A stretch of DNA of 64,000 nt from Ampullaceana balthica (Eukaryota > Mollusca > Gastropoda > Lymnaeidae): positions 1 through 64,000 of the forward strand of contig CALYLW010001388.1 of assembly GCA_944989445.1 (NCBI GenBank), written 5' to 3'. The translations under genes and the position numbers were made by a program. Under the pieces are notes generated by a model. It searched no databases, had not been told where the DNA came from, and saw nothing but the letters and a program-made list of their open reading frames with translations. Shown one piece after another: positions 45,244-56,177 of this stretch (within the stretch, counting starts at the first letter, position 1; each line of letters starts with the position of its first letter).

Positions 45244-45457
45244 CAGTGGTCTGCAACATGCGGTTTGCTAGCCGCAGGTGGCTCTTTCGGTGTCAAGATG
45301 CGGCTCTCTACTTCCATTTGCAAATAATAATAATTTTATCATATGTCATATTATTTTCTTTTCCAAACCCATGTTAGTAGCTTTCACAAATTTGGAAATT
45401 TTGTCCATTGTAACTTTTGGCTCTTCCGTCTCTGAAGGTTGATGCCCCCCTCCTCTG
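45244..45457. mobile_element. Second hAT-like MITE, adjacent
   Basis: Starts CAGTGGTCTGCAACATGCGG, with GCCGCAGGTGGCTCTTTCGG following. It probably ends at GGTTGATGCCCCCCTCCTCTG, an imperfect inverted counterpart. Its left flank is the CTCTAGCA that the first MITE duplicated, but the right flank does not show that octamer. Confidence 0.5.
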
Positions 45458-45524
45458 CATTTATTTATCGTATCTTCCTCAGCAGAAAAATAAATTTACG
45501 AAATCTGTGAGAAGAACACATTTA

Positions 45525-46460
45525 TCCCGCCTGGTGTGAGCTTCCCATACTCTTAAATAAGTTTATTCTCAAATTTAACTCAATGCTAGTATACCTCGCC
45601 TCGTCCAATGTTCCCTTAGTACTTATAAAGCTCTATACGACTCTTTTCTACTTTTTCTGATTTATTTTGATTTTTGGACATAACAAATGATCTAATGTTT
45701 TAAAAAAATATAATAAAACTGCTATTAAATGTGTTTTTTTTCCTTGTTTGCTAACTAAATAAATTTAGCGACAAGTGCGTTGTTTAGTAGCGTTCTTTCA
45801 AGCTGACGTATAACCATTTAATGAAAAATATTAATTAACCACTTTTGTATACAACAAAGGCAAGTTAATTATAAACAAGTAATAAATATAAATTAGTACT
45901 ACTTTTTTACGAATTTTGCTATAAAAACAGTGAAATAAAATTGTTACAATTGGACGAAGGCTTAATCTGGGGTAGGAGAATCGTAACCTTTCATTGACAT
46001 TGTATCCCTATTTATAGGGATCGAGATCAAGTGGTATGGCACTTGAATGAAATAGACTTGTTCTCTATTACAAAATTGCAGTTTAATAACATTGTGTGCT
46101 CTACATGTAAAGTAAGTATATATGGCAAAATAAATATATTACTTTATAGTTTGTTTTAAATTCGGAATAATTACTATTTTAAAATACTAATTTGTCCTTT
46201 GAATTTTATCTTTCTATACATTTTTTATGTTACGTTCATACAAAAAAACTAAGAAACACAAATAATTAACATTAAGAGTCTTGAAAATATAAATTATATA
46301 TTAATAAATTGTTTTTATTTTTTTAAATTCGTATCATTAATTGTCCCAAATAAGTTGCGAAAAGAACATATTATATTGATATTAAATACAAAGGCACCGG
46401 TGCTTGGTGGTGCGTCGCTAACGTGAAAAACAATTTCCATTACCATCATTTATTAACACA
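45525..46460 (-). repeat. Family R copy 3 (inverted)
   Basis: Reverse complement of about 25870-26870: CTCAAATTTAACT with GTTAAATTTGAG, GCTGACGTATAACC, and GGCACCGGTGCTTGGTGGTG. Carries palindrome cluster copy 6 at about 45970-46044. No gene is recognised. Confidence 0.7.
45970..46044 (-). repeat. Palindrome cluster, copy 6
   Basis: ATCCCTATTTATAGGGAT, CGAGATC and AAGTGGTATGGCACTT, with the GTAGGAGAATCGTAACC remnant of the third hairpin. Confidence 0.75.
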
Positions 46461-46923
46461 GAAAGTAAATTGAAATAAACCCACACACTTTACAACTTGT
46501 TAACATCATCTGTAACAACATAAAATCAACATAATAGAACCCATCTATTATAGTACTCACCAATGAGATGCATACAATTATACTACAACAACAATATTCA
46601 GACAACTCTATTGTTGAAGTATGTCATTGAAATAGTTAGCGCGTATTTCACCTGGTGCAGTAAGATTATGGTGTAGCACTTGCATCCCTCACCCGTTTCA
46701 AATGGTTTATTTCTTCTAGTAAAATAAGGTCCAAAGTAGAAAAGACAAATTATATAAATTTATAAATGAAAGTTTTTGAACAAATTTCACTTACAATGAC
46801 TTATATAATGGTAATTTAATTTATATGTGTTTATGTTATGTAAATTAGGGGGCACGGTGGTCCAGCGGCATGCGTGCTCAGGTGGCGTACAGAGTCATAG
46901 GTACAACATGTAGAGAAGGCAGT
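46461..46923. other. Spacer with possible SINE head
   Basis: At about 46850-46885 GGGGGCACGGTGGTCCAGCG contains a box A-like TGGTCCAGCGG, but no box B follows. It could be a truncated tRNA-derived SINE. Nothing else is recognised. Confidence 0.3.
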
Positions 46924-47095
46924 TAATAAAAGAGCGTAGAAAGCAATAATCCTATTTAACACGAGAGCGTAGAAAGCAATAATCCTCTTTAATACAAGAG
47001 CGTAGAAAGCAATAATCCTCTTTAATACAAGATCGTAGAAAACAATAATCCTCTGTCATACAAGAGCCTAGAAAAGCAATAATCCTCTGTAAAGA
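46924..47095 (+). repeat. About 33-bp minisatellite, five copies
   Basis: Unit GAGCGTAGAAAGCAATAATC-CTCTTTAATACAA, with small variants. Confidence 0.9.
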
Positions 47096-48043
47096 ACGGT
47101 CGTCTGTAATGTCCACTGGTCGCTCCCTCACGTTCTACTTTGACCTCCCACTGTGTTCGGAACCCCTGCCTTGAAAATTTGAATTGGTTGTTGATATTCC
47201 ATTCAGTCAATTACAGAAAAACTCAATTTTGTGATTTAGTTTAATATATGTGTTTGTAGGCTTCTGTTTTTTTATATACATTTTTTAAAATTTATTTTAA
47301 ATTACCCCCAATACGCTTCTTTCTCTTCCGTATGTGTTCTATTTCAGAAAAAAATGTTTTATTTTCTGTTAAATCTACACATTATAGTACTTAAGTGTCA
47401 TTTGTATTCACATTATGCCATAATGCTGCACCACAAAGCACTGGTGCTCATGTACTTTATGTGGCGTTTCACTTGAGAAAACTTATCTACTAAGATAGAA
47501 AGCAATATTTTAATTTTTAAAATCACTTTTAAAAGTAGATTAAAATACTAAAAAACATGCTCTTAATATTCTGTGTTACTCAAATGTTTGGGATTGTGTG
47601 ACTTAAATAGCGCAAAAATAAAATGAAATTTGAAAGGGAAAAAAATAGTTTTTAATGTCAGTTTTCTAATTAATAAAATAATGAGATTATTTCATTTTTT
47701 TTCTTATCTATATAATTGTCTATTAGTTTGAAGGTATGTTGTAATAAGAGCGCAATGCCCCTGCTATGCTACGTGGTAAGCACAATAAAAATAACTATAT
47801 TTAATTTTTGCGTCTTAATTTCCTCTTAGATATTTGTAGATGGTATAAACGCAGGAATTGTTACATCAATATTTGGTCGATATCAATGCCGAAATTGAGA
47901 CCGAACGACTTCTGTTCATTTTTTTTCTCATTTAACAAACTGAGGTCAGAAGAATATATTTTTTATGTGACTTAGTTTCTATTGAAAATTGGCATACTGC
48001 CGGCTACATTTACAGGAAGTCATACTGCCGGCTACATTCACAT
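47096..48043. other. AT-rich spacer
   Basis: A CACCACAAAGCACTGGTGC motif near 47430 relates to family R. CATACTGCCGGCTACATT is duplicated at about 47994 and 48020, just before the 29-bp array. No gene is seen. Confidence 0.5.
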
Positions 48044-49119
48044 GAATACACACAAGATACAATGACTTACATGAATACACACAAGATACAATGACTTACA
48101 TGAATACACACAAGATACAATGTCTTACATAAATACACACAAGATACAATGACTTACATGAATACACACAAGATACAATGACTTACATGAATACACACAA
48201 GATACAATGACTTACATGAATACACACAAGATACAATGACTTACATGAATACACACAAGATACAATGACTTACATGAATACACACAAGATACAATGACTT
48301 ACATGAATACACACAAGATACAATGACTTACATGAATACACACAAGATACAATGACTTACATGAATACACACAAGATACAATGACTTACATGAATACACA
48401 CAAGATACAATGACTTACATAAATACACACAAGATACAATGACTTACATAAATACACACAAGATACAATGACTTACATGAATACACACAAGATACAATGA
48501 CTTACATGAATACACACAAGATACAATGACTTACATGAATACACACAAGATACAATGACTTACATGAAATACACACAAGATACAATGACTTACATGAAAT
48601 ACACACAAGATACAATGACTTACATGAATACACACAAGATACAATGACTTACATGAATACACACAAGATACAATGACTTACATGAATACACACAAGATAC
48701 AATGACTTACATGAATACACACAAGATACAATGACTTACATGAATACACACAAGATACAATGACTTACATGAATACACACAAGATACAATGACTTACATG
48801 AATACACACAAGATACAATGACTTACATGAAATACACACAAGATACAATGACTTACATGAATACACACAAGATACAATGACTTACATGAATACACACAAG
48901 ATACAATGACTTACATGAATACACACAAGATACAATGACTTACATGAATACACACAAGATACAATGACTTACATGAATACACACAAGATACAATGACTTA
49001 CATGAATACACACAAGATACAATGACTTACATGAATACACACAAGATACAATGACTTACATGAATACACACAAGATACAATGACTTACATGAATACACAC
49101 AAGATACAATGTCTTACAT
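48044..49119 (+). repeat. 29-bp minisatellite, left part
   Basis: Unit ACATGAATACACACAAGATA-CAATGACTT, about 37 copies. A 30-bp variant carries GAAATAC. The array is interrupted at ACAT (49116-49119) by the gypsy element and resumes with ACAT at 56885. Confidence 0.97.
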
Positions 49120-49778
49120 TGTTACGTCCGCAAGGGTTATGGACTCTCTCACTTACAATAAAGTTGAGAGGAATGATAAAATGGCTCGTTTCACACGGCA
49201 CGTAACACAAAAAGAAAGATTTAACACAGTAACTGACTTAACAATTCTTAATTTTAATACAATAACAATAACAAGTAAATGACAATTAAAAACACACGAT
49301 ACCTTGTGGTTAGGAATGAATAGTATAATTAGTTTAACTCTAAACCTAATATAACAATGTCCAATAATAACATAAGCTAATAATGTAAAAGGATAAAAAC
49401 TCACAACAATAGCCGATAGCGTTTACAGAATGTTAACAGGTAACAATAGTGACTAGTACTCTGCTCTGGCGGTGAAGGCAATTGCTCTCTCCATCTATCC
49501 TCTCTAGTTCCCTCCTATATACTAAATCTTTTGGAAAGTTCTGGGCCTTAAATTCTACGAGAACAATAAACGGTTTCATAACTAACAGACTCCAGAATGT
49601 TCTACAGAATACAAGCACAGTGTAGTTAACCAAAACAAGGTCACAGGTGTAAACTGACCCGAGGACAACAGACTGTGGAGTGAATAGGAAGGGGGTGGGG
49701 CACAGTCATAAATCACTGCGACCCGTGGTCATCAGTACGCATTCATGGCGAGAGGGGAGAGGGGGGTAGTACCTAACA
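49120..49778 (-). repeat. LTR (3' LTR of main copy)
   Basis: 659 bp. In element orientation it begins TGTTAGGTACTACCCCCC and ends GGACGTAACA, so TGTTA and TAACA are inverted. It differs from the LTR at 55258 by scattered substitutions and small indels. Confidence 0.95.
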
Positions 49779-49797
49779 CTTCCCCTCTTAAAAAAAA
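49779..49797 (-). other. Polypurine tract
   Basis: Element strand: TTTTTTTAAGAGGGGAAG directly before the 3' LTR, where plus-strand DNA synthesis would start. The same tract is present at 55919. Confidence 0.8.
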
Positions 49798-50038
49798 AGA
49801 ATTTACATTTCTTAAAATTGAATTCTTTTCCAATTCGGGTCCTTACAAATAGTTACAGAGATCTAATTTAAAACCTCAGTTTTTAAAGGTACACAAATTA
49901 TAAACATATTCTTTTCAATGTAAATACAACAACAATCTTATTCAAAAATTTTAGTTAATAAACAATCATATAGTAATTGTCATACAATTAAATGTATAGG
50001 TTACAAAATTATTCTTGGAAACTTATAAATGTTTTAAA

Positions 50039-51425
50039 TTAATTTCTAGACAAGGTGTCTGCAATGACATTGTCTTTTCCTTTAATATGTTTGATATCTA
50101 ATACATATTCTTGTAGGAAGAGGCTCCATCTTAGTAATCTCTGGTTCTTGGAGACCATCTTGTGTAAAAATGTTAATGGGTTATGGTCAGTGTAAACCAG
50201 AATAGCATGTGAAGGGCAATTTACATAAAAATCAAATTGTTGTAGAGCGAGGATGAGACCTAAACATTCCTTCTCTATCGTGGAGTAATTCTTTTGGTGA
50301 GCATTGAATTTCTTTGAAAAATAACAGATTGGATGATCTACACCACTGTCATCTTCTTGGAACAGCACAGCGCCGATTCCAAGGTCACTCACGTCCACTG
50401 CTATTTTAAACTGTTTTGAAAAATTAGGTGCACTTAGCACAGGGGCATTGGCTAGGATATATTTTATGTCTTCGAATGCCTTTTGACAGGAATCCGACCA
50501 ATTAAAACTTACATTTTTCTTAAGAAGATTAGTGAGTGGAGCAGCAATAACTGAAAAGTTCTTGCAGAATTTTCTGTAATATCCTGCCATGCCCAAAAAT
50601 CTCATGAGTTGTTTCCTAGTGGTTGGAGCTAGGAAAGATAAAATAGCATCAATTTTGGCTTGAACGGGCTTTACATGACCTTGACCCACAATGTGACCTA
50701 AGTATTCCACTGTGGCATGGCAAAATTCATACTTACTCAGGTTTACAGTGACCATAGCTTGTAACAATTTCTGAAATAATGATGTTAATTGTTTGATATG
50801 GCTATCGAAATCTTGACTATAGATGATAATATCGTCGATGTAGGCGTTGCAATTATCTAGGTCAGCGATAAGGCTATTAACTAGTCGCTGAAAAGTAGCT
50901 GGAGCATTTTTCATGCCAAACGGCATTACCTTGTATTGGTACAGGCCGTCTGGGGTGCAGAAAGCAGAAATTTCTTTTGCTTTCTCAGATAAGGGAACCT
51001 GCCAGTATCCAGAGAGTAAATCTATCTTTGTGACATACTTGGCATCCCCAATTCGATCTATCAGATCGTCTATTCTCGGAATAGGAAAGGAATCTGTCTT
51101 AGTGACAGTATTCACTTTTCTGAAATCCGTGCAAAACCTGTAGCTTTTGTCAAGTTTTTGGGACCAATAGGCATGGGGAACTCCAGTTGCTTGAACTTGG
51201 TTCAATAATGCCGTTATCAAGCATGTATTTGATTTCTGACCTGATAACATCAAGTTTTTCCGGATTCACCCTATAAGGATGTTGTTTGACCGGAATTGCA
51301 TCGCCAACATCAACATCATGTACAACACAATTTGTCCTTGTCGGTACATCTGGGAAAAGAGCTCTAAATTCGGAAATAACATTTTTAACAATGTCCTTTT
51401 CCTTTGATGTTAAATGCCCCAGTTA
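50039..51425 (-). pseudogene. Gypsy RT and RNase H, 3' part of pol
   Basis: The 404-codon frame (51253 to 50039) opens out of register. True RT homology starts upstream in another frame (HPYRVNPEKLDVIRSE, GIIEPSSSNWSSP, about 51300-51180). An extra A in the run at about 51157-51161 shifts it. Then follow YRFCTDFRKVN, TKIDLLSGYWQVPL (catalytic D78), MPFGMKNAPATFQRL, YIDDIIIYS (138-146), a typical gypsy GYYRKFCKNF tether, and RNase H motifs AVDVSDLGIGAVL (D287), STIEKECLG, VYTDHNPL and IADTLSRN. No integrase follows; the 3' UTR and polypurine tract come next. Upstream, only one TAA at 51423 separates this from the Gag-integrase frame. Confidence 0.9.
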
Positions 51426-54400
51426 AACATCAATGTTGGCCAGTACCTCTGAATTTCTGAGCTTATATTGGCCAACCTTGTCGGGAACATTATCCATAAC
51501 ATCAATTACCTGTTCCTCGTTTATTTGTGGTAAAGAGGACACTGTATTAATAGTCATGATGGGTTTTCTTTTGGTGTTACATGGCCTTTCAATATATTCT
51601 TTTAACATGTTAATGTGACACAACTGTCGTTTCTTTTTACGGTCTGGTGTCAAAATTACATAGTTTAAATCATTAACTTTTGACTCCACTACATAGGGAC
51701 CAAAATATCGTGCTTGTAGTGTCTGCCCTGGAATTGGCAAAAACACAAGCACCTTGTCCCCTGGGGCAAACTGCCTGATTTTGGATTTCCTATCATACCA
51801 GACCTTCATTTTCTCTTGGTTAATTTTCAAATTTTCTTTCGCCACATTACATGCCTCAAATAATCTATTTTTAAACTTAATTACATAATCTAAGACATTT
51901 TCAGTGGATGTTGTGGACATCCAGGTTTCTTTTAAGAGCTTTAGGGGACCTCGAACAGCATGGCCAAACACCAGTTCAAACGGGCTGAATCCCAGGGAAT
52001 CTTGGACAGCTTCTCGGGCGGCGAACAACAGCATGTTGATTCCTTCGTCCCAGTCCTTCTCTCTTTCGAAGCAGTAGGTCCTCAGCATGTTCTTTAGAGT
52101 TTGATGGAATCGCTCTAATGCACCCTGTGACTCTGGATGATATGCACTAGACAAGCAGTGTTCAATGCCAAGTTGGTCCATGACTTGTTTAAACAGTCCT
52201 GCTTTAAAGTTGCTTCCCTGGTCAGACTGAAGCACCTTGGGTAGGCCGAACAAAGTGAAGAACTTCGTTAGAGCTTTTATAATATTTGGCGTCTTGATGT
52301 TCCTGAGAGGTATAGCTTCAGGGAAACGTGTTGAAGAACACATACTAGTCAGCAAATATTGGTGACCTGATTTCGTCTTAGGCAGTGGTCCAACGCAATC
52401 TATGATGACACGGCTGAACGGCTCTTCGAATGCTGGAACAGGTTTAAGAGGTGCTGCTGGGATCTTTTGATTTGGTTTCCCAACTACTTGGCATGTATGG
52501 CAGGAATTGCAAAATTGAGTGACGTCTGCCTTGATCTTGGGCCAATAAAAGTGGGATGTAATCCTGTGGTAGGTTTTATGTATTCCTAGATGGCCTGAAA
52601 GTGGTGAGTTATGGGCCAAGTTCATGATGTCATTTCTAAATGGAGCGGGAACCACTATTTGCTGAACAATTCTCCACTCTTCGTCAACTGCTGAATCTGG
52701 AGGTCGCCATTTCCTCATCAGCACATCGTTCTGCAGGTAGTAGCATGTGGATAACTGTTCGGCTTCTTCGTCAGTCACTGCATCTTCTCGAAGTTTTGCG
52801 AGTTCAGGATCAATTTTCTGTTCTTCAAATATTTGCAACCGGGTTGGTGTCTTGCGATCATCTGCCTCTTCGTTTAAAGTTTTGAAGAATGTCGTTCCCA
52901 AATCTACTTCTGGGTTGACTTCCTTGGCTTTCTTTGGCCTTGTAATCTCTCGTATAGATATCTTGGAACGCATGACACGGGTGACAGCACATGCTGGATA
53001 TATGTCTGGATCATCATCTTGAATTTCAATCAGAGGAGGCTCATGAATGACGATGGGTTCGGCGATCACCTTCCCACCAGCTAAGTCGTTGCCTAGCAAC
53101 AAATGGATGCCGTCTAACGGTAATGTCGGTCGGACACCCACAACCACAGGTCCGGAGACTAAGTCTGACTTGAGATTTATCTGATGCAGTGGAACATCAA
53201 TAAATCCTAATTCTACGCCCCTCAACAGGATGCTGCTTCCAGTAGAAGTAGTTTCAGACAAGGGAAGTACACCCTCAAGTAGTAAAGACTGTGAAGCTCC
53301 TGTATCTCGTAAGATCTTGATAGGCCGTAGACTTGAAGTATCACCTGGTAGTGACACGAATCCTTCCGATATGAAAGGCTTGAAATCTTGGTTGACATCA
53401 GTTTGGTCTGATGTAGAATTTAGGACCTTGGTAGATGAACTCTTGCTTGAGTCTTGAGAACATTCGGCTAGGGTAGAAGGGTAAAAACTATTGGTAGAGT
53501 CATAAAAACTTTCACTTGAGTCCTCAGTTAAACACTCTCTGGAGGTAGACCTCTTCTCGGAGCACAAGGATCTCTGTGAATAGTTCATAAAACTGCCAGT
53601 CGAAGTGGAAACTTGGCTGGAGTCGGTCGAACTAGCCTTGCTGTTCCTGTTTAAACTCATTGCTGAGTCAGAACAAACTTTTAATAAGTTTGTATTAACA
53701 TCTGGGGAAGAGTAGACTTTCTTGGCCTTCAGAGACTTGTTACCAGAACTGTAGGTACTTGTACATGCCGCTATCTTGTGTGAGGTATTTGGATGAGTGG
53801 GCTTGTCAGTTTTCTTCTTCAGTTTCCAGCAATCATCCCTGGAGTGTCCATCCTTCTTACAATAAGAGCAAACTGCTTTTGACGTAATCTGTGACTTGGC
53901 GCTAAACGTGTTTGACTTTGTTTGATGTTGACCTCCAGTAGTAAATGATGTTCTATGCTGTTTGTCAGGTTTCGTGTCATATGGACCTTTCGCTAATTCG
54001 TGAGAGATGATGTATTCATCGGCTAACACTGCTGCCTTATGCACGTCATCTTCGCCACGGTCAGCAAGATGTGTCCGGATGTCTACAGGAACACAGTTCT
54101 TGAACTCTTCCATGAGGATTAGATTCTTCAGCTTGCCGAAGTCAGCGTTGATGTCCTTCGAGTGCAACCATTTGTCTAGAAGTCTTTCCTTTTGGTGGAG
54201 GAACTCTACGTGGGTTTGGCCATTGCGTTTCGAGAGCTCCCTAAACTTTTTTCTATATGCCTCGGGGACACATTCGTATGCTTTTAAAATGATATTCTTT
54301 ATCAAATTAAAATCATTACGCTGCTCAGCCGTCAATGACGAGAAAACCTCGGCTGCCCGACCAGTCAGGACTCGTTGCAGCAATGTCGACCACAAATTTT

Positions 54401-55049
54401 CTGGGATTTTAAAATTAGTCGCAGTAATTTCAAACTGCACAAAATATTGGTCGACTTCTTTTTCATTAAAAAGTAGGATTATATTTGCATATTTTAGTGC
54501 ATCATAATCCTGACAGGTAGGAGTCGAAGATCTATTTTCCATTGCTATTTTATTACTTGAAAGTTCCATTTCTTTTAGCCTTATTTGCAATTCTTTATTG
54601 GCCTCAAACTCTTTCAACTTTAGCTCATATTCTCTTTCCCTTTGTGCTTCCGCTTTTTCTAACTCTAACAGCCTAAGCTCTTTTTCTTTTTCCATTTCCC
54701 TTAATTTAAGCTCCTTTTCTTTTTCCATTTCCCTTAATTTAAGCTCCTTTTCTTTTTCTAATTCTAACAGTTTCAGTTCTTTTTCTTTATCTTTTTGTGC
54801 TTCCAACTCTAATGGTTTTAACTTTATTTGAAGCTCAGTATTAGAGTCATTATGTGATTCAACTGATTCAAGATATTCTTCTGATAAAATATCTTCGTTC
54901 ACTAAATGTGTCACAATAAGATCTCTTATTGTTTTCTTCACGGCGGAATTAGAAACTTCTATTTCTAACTTTTTAGCAATGGAAAACAGTTCTTTTCTCG
55001 TACATTTGTCCAATGCCTCTACAGAAGGGTCATTCAAATTGAATTCCAT
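51423..55049 (-). CDS. Gag-protease-integrase polyprotein, gypsy (Gmr1 type)
   Basis: 1,208 codons. Residues 75-165 form a charged coiled coil with KEKELKLREME repeats. Residues about 195-350 resemble a SCAN-like capsid (EAYRKKFRELSK, LILMEEFKNCVP and AAVLADEYI). A CCHC zinc knuckle has C394, C397, H402 and C407. A Ser-rich linker leads to the aspartic protease (DTGAS 582-586, LLLGNDLAG 650-658). The integrase has an HHCC domain (H813, H820, C850, C853) and catalytic core residues D884, D943 and E979 (D-x35-E), then a C-terminal RQFAPGDKVLVFLP segment. The ATG lies about 200 bases after the 5' LTR and fits a Gag start. Integrase lies before RT. The reading ends at a TAA that is in frame with the RT that follows, so the intact ancestor probably made one Gag-Pol of about 1,670 codons. 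Confidence 0.92.
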   Translation of the reverse strand: MEFNLNDPSVEALDKCTRKELFSIAKKLEIEVSNSAVKKTIRDLIVTHLVNEDILSEEYLESVESHNDSNTELQIKLKPLELEAQKDKEKELKLLELEKEKELKLREMEKEKELKLREMEKEKELRLLELEKAEAQREREYELKLKEFEANKELQIRLKEMELSSNKIAMENRSSTPTCQDYDALKYANIILLFNEKEVDQYFVQFEITATNFKIPENLWSTLLQRVLTGRAAEVFSSLTAEQRNDFNLIKNIILKAYECVPEAYRKKFRELSKRNGQTHVEFLHQKERLLDKWLHSKDINADFGKLKNLILMEEFKNCVPVDIRTHLADRGEDDVHKAAVLADEYIISHELAKGPYDTKPDKQHRTSFTTGGQHQTKSNTFSAKSQITSKAVCSYCKKDGHSRDDCWKLKKKTDKPTHPNTSHKIAACTSTYSSGNKSLKAKKVYSSPDVNTNLLKVCSDSAMSLNRNSKASSTDSSQVSTSTGSFMNYSQRSLCSEKRSTSRECLTEDSSESFYDSTNSFYPSTLAECSQDSSKSSSTKVLNSTSDQTDVNQDFKPFISEGFVSLPGDTSSLRPIKILRDTGASQSLLLEGVLPLSETTSTGSSILLRGVELGFIDVPLHQINLKSDLVSGPVVVGVRPTLPLDGIHLLLGNDLAGGKVIAEPIVIHEPPLIEIQDDDPDIYPACAVTRVMRSKISIREITRPKKAKEVNPEVDLGTTFFKTLNEEADDRKTPTRLQIFEEQKIDPELAKLREDAVTDEEAEQLSTCYYLQNDVLMRKWRPPDSAVDEEWRIVQQIVVPAPFRNDIMNLAHNSPLSGHLGIHKTYHRITSHFYWPKIKADVTQFCNSCHTCQVVGKPNQKIPAAPLKPVPAFEEPFSRVIIDCVGPLPKTKSGHQYLLTSMCSSTRFPEAIPLRNIKTPNIIKALTKFFTLFGLPKVLQSDQGSNFKAGLFKQVMDQLGIEHCLSSAYHPESQGALERFHQTLKNMLRTYCFEREKDWDEGINMLLFAAREAVQDSLGFSPFELVFGHAVRGPLKLLKETWMSTTSTENVLDYVIKFKNRLFEACNVAKENLKINQEKMKVWYDRKSKIRQFAPGDKVLVFLPIPGQTLQARYFGPYVVESKVNDLNYVILTPDRKKKRQLCHINMLKEYIERPCNTKRKPIMTINTVSSLPQINEEQVIDVMDNVPDKVGQYKLRNSEVLANIDV

Positions 55050-55232
55050 TATGACAATAACTTTATAAGCTAATACTAATTAAAAAAAGTGATTACAAAA
55101 GCACTTATAACTAAATGTATCAATAAATAGGTATCGTGTTTCAATGAAGTACTAAGTCAGTTACGTGTAAACGGTAATACAAAGTAAACAAACTAATAGT
55201 TTACAAATATGGTTCAAATATGAAAAATTTCC
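55050..55232. other. Gypsy leader region
   Basis: AT-rich untranslated leader between the primer binding site and the Gag start. Confidence 0.7.
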
Positions 55233-55257
55233 TAATCACGGACGACGCCACCAATTA
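55233..55257 (-). other. Putative primer binding site
   Basis: Directly after the 5' LTR end, the element strand reads TAATTGGTGGCGTCGTCCGTG. The TGG would pair with a tRNA CCA end. I could not assign the tRNA. Confidence 0.5.
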
Positions 55258-55918
55258 TGTTACGTCCGCAAGGGTTATGGACTCTCTCACTTACAATAAA
55301 GTTGAGAGGAAATGATTAAAATGGCTCGTTTCACACGGCACGTAACACAAAAAGAAAGATTTAACACAGTAACTGACTTTACAATACTTAATTTAATACA
55401 ATGAAACTAATAACAAGTAAATAACAATTAAAACACACGATACCTTGTGGTTAGGAATAAATAGTATAATTAGTTTAACTCTAAACCTAATATAACAATA
55501 TCCAATAATAACATAAGCTAATAATGTAAAAGGATAAAAACTCACAACAATAGCCGATAGCGTTTACAATGAATGTTAACAGGTAACAATAGTGACTAGT
55601 ACTCTGCTCGGGCGGTGAAGGCAATTGCTCTCCCTCTATTCTCTCTAGTTCCCTCCTATATACTAAATCTTTTGGAAAGTTCTGGGCCTAAATTCTACGA
55701 GAACAACAAACTGTTTCATAACTAACAGACTCCAGAATGTTCTACAGAATACAAGCACAGTGTAGTTAACCAAAACAAGGTCACAGGTGTAAACTGACCC
55801 GAGGACAACAGACTGTGGAGTGAATAGGAAGGGGGTGGGGCACAGTCATAAATCACTGCGACCCGTGGTCATCAGTACGCATTCATGGCAAGAGGGGAGA
55901 GGGGGGTAGTACCTAACA
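55258..55918 (-). repeat. LTR (shared by main and partial copies)
   Basis: 661 bp, same termini as the LTR at 49120. It serves as the 5' LTR of the main copy and the 3' LTR of the partial copy. Confidence 0.95.
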
Positions 55919-56177
55919 CTTCCCCTCTTAAAAAAAAAGAATTTACATTTCTTAAAATTGAATTCTTTTCCAATTCGGGTCCTTACAAATAGTTACAGAG
56001 ATCTAATATAAAACCTCAGTTTTAAAGGTACACAAATTATAAACATATACTTTTCAATGTAAATACAACAACAATCTTATACAAAAATTTTAGTTAATAA
56101 ACAATCATATAGTAATTGTCATACAATTAAATGTATAGGTTACAAAATTATTCTTGGAAACTTATACATGTTTTAAA

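Noticed and set aside
45027..45323. 98-codon minus-strand protein
   Set aside because: It lies wholly over two hAT MITE ends; the frame is incidental.
51150..51165. Programmed frameshift between integrase and RT
   Set aside because: The shift falls inside the RT N-terminal region, after conserved RT residues, in a simple A run. A programmed site would lie between domains. It reads as a mutation. The in-frame TAA at 51423 is harder to exclude as read-through, but nothing supports it.
54598..54831. Serine/phenylalanine-rich plus-strand frame
   Set aside because: It is the antisense of the Gag coiled coil (KEKELKL repeats).
51423..55049. Ty1/copia assignment based on integrase-before-RT order
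   Set aside because: RT (YIDDIIIYS, MPFGMKNAPATFQ), RNase H and integrase motifs are of Ty3/gypsy type. Only the order is copia-like.
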